Of a DNA stretch of 64,000 nt, positions 63,481 through 64,000 are shown piece after piece. The position numbers and the translations under genes are program-made. Numbering within the stretch: position 1 is the first letter of the stretch; each line of letters begins with the position of its first letter. The notes beneath the pieces are model-generated. The model had not been told where the DNA came from, did no database searches, and worked only from the letters and a program-made list of their open reading frames with translations. Origin of the DNA: Pseudolabrys taiwanensis (GTDB lineage: Bacteria; Pseudomonadota; Alphaproteobacteria; Rhizobiales; Xanthobacteraceae); assembly GCF_003367395.1 (NCBI RefSeq), contig NZ_CP031417.1:1674001-1738000 (forward strand), in the 5' to 3' direction.

Positions 63481-64000
63481 TCAGGCCGCATACCGCCGGA
63501 AGATCACGGACGCGTTGGTGCCGCCGAAACCGAAGGAGTTCGACAGTGCGGTGTTGATTTCACGCTTGCGCGCCCGGTGCGGCACGAGGTCGATCGGCGT
63601 TTCGACTGAGGGATTGTCGAGATTGATCGTCGGCGGCGCCACGTTGTCTCGGATCGCCAAAATCGAGAAAATCGCCTCGACAGCGCCGGCGGCGCCCAAA
63701 AGATGGCCGATGCACGACTTGGTCGACGACATCGAGATACGCGCGGCCGCATTGCCGACCAGCCGCTCGACGGCGCCGAGCTCGATTTCGTCGGCCATGG
63801 TCGAGGTCCCATGGGCGTTGATGTAGTCGATTTCGTCCGCGGTGATGCCGGCGCGCTTGAGCGCCATGCTCATGCAGCGGAAGGCGCCATCGCCGTCCGG
63901 AGACGGCGCCGTGATGTGGAAGGCGTCGCCCGACAGGCCGTAGCCGACCAGTTCGGCGTAGATCTTGGCACCGCGCGCCTTGGCGTGCTCAAGCTCCTCG
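63481..64000 (-). CDS. fabF: 3-oxoacyl-ACP synthase II (partial, C-terminal part)
   Basis: The gene runs off the window edge, and 172 codons plus stop are present. The catalytic His residues of the Cys-His-His triad are seen in [13 protein letters not shown] and [19 protein letters not shown], with the conserved Lys two residues before the Cys-Ile-Gly-His. The C-terminal [17 protein letters not shown] is standard. FabF condenses malonyl-ACP in fatty-acid elongation. The active-site Cys lies outside the window. It is upstream of mltG with a 139-bp gap. Confidence 0.95.
   Translation of the reverse strand, partial: EELEHAKARGAKIYAELVGYGLSGDAFHITAPSPDGDGAFRCMSMALKRAGITADEIDYINAHGTSTMADEIELGAVERLVGNAAARISMSSTKSCIGHLLGAAGAVEAIFSILAIRDNVAPPTINLDNPSVETPIDLVPHRARKREINTALSNSFGFGGTNASVIFRRYAA

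Overview
The window is one continuous stretch of high-GC chromosomal DNA. Its gene content and neighbourhoods fit an alphaproteobacterium of the Hyphomicrobiales (Rhizobiales), most likely the Xanthobacteraceae/Nitrobacteraceae area. This rests on the pgsA-perM-hdaA-ppk1-ppx block divergent from purM-purN, the lptF-lptG-lptD-surA-pdxA-rsmA run, Bug-type solute receptors without TctA/TctB, hopanoid side-chain genes, and families of interspersed palindromic repeats typical of these genomes. It reads as core chromosome with small accessory patches. I see no rRNA or tRNA gene, CRISPR array, insertion sequence, prophage or integrase.

Layout. 1-9.5 kb: small, mostly independently transcribed genes (UBP zinc finger, Bug receptor, hemolysin III, SRPBCC protein, exported nuclease, clpS, msrB, several very small zinc-ribbon or basic proteins, glutathione peroxidase, glycine-zipper protein, c-di-GMP phosphodiesterase). 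9.7-13.8 kb: spermidine synthesis (speD, speE), pirin, a repeat-packed gap, then metA with a structured leader. 14-24.3 kb: FUSC transporter, aspS, a thiamine-diphosphate enzyme overlapping RNase D, a three-gene operon (CMD-like protein, Bug receptor, isocitrate lyase/PEP mutase-like enzyme) and hpnG. 24.5-36.4 kb: hpnO-like aminotransferase, L,D-transpeptidase, CPBP protease, the ppk1-ppx polyphosphate pair, hdaA, perM and pgsA, divergent from purM-purN, then DoxX. 36.5-44.1 kb: a lone molybdopterin oxidoreductase, TerC, ndk, DinB, a tartrate/D-malate dehydrogenase and an ABC-F ATPase. 44.1-49.6 kb: an accessory patch with a large autotransporter and two divergent AraC regulators, one of them broken. 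49.6-64 kb: lipoprotein, holC, pepA, the outer-membrane assembly operon lptF-lptG-lptD-surA-pdxA-rsmA, then gmk-yicC, mltG and the end of fabF on the opposite strand.

How the genes work together. LptF/LptG/LptD move and insert LPS, SurA chaperones outer-membrane proteins, MltG and the L,D-transpeptidase act on peptidoglycan, PgsA and FabF supply lipids, and the hpn genes process hopanoids: about a third of the window concerns the envelope. Polyphosphate turnover (Ppk1/Ppx) and HdaA (replication control) share a neighbourhood.

The strongest unusual signals are: (1) the AraC gene at 48636-49627, broken by a perfect 11-bp tandem duplication, so that removing one copy restores the frame exactly; (2) the metA leader at 13771-13905, which can form an H-type pseudoknot and mutually exclusive helices abutting the Shine-Dalgarno and does not resemble the SAM-II element expected in this lineage; (3) nested three-way-junction palindromic repeats; (4) a perfect 17-bp palindrome at 5851; and (5) a terminator-linked structured transcript candidate near 7.45 kb. 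I found no convincing new multi-gene defence or biosynthetic system.
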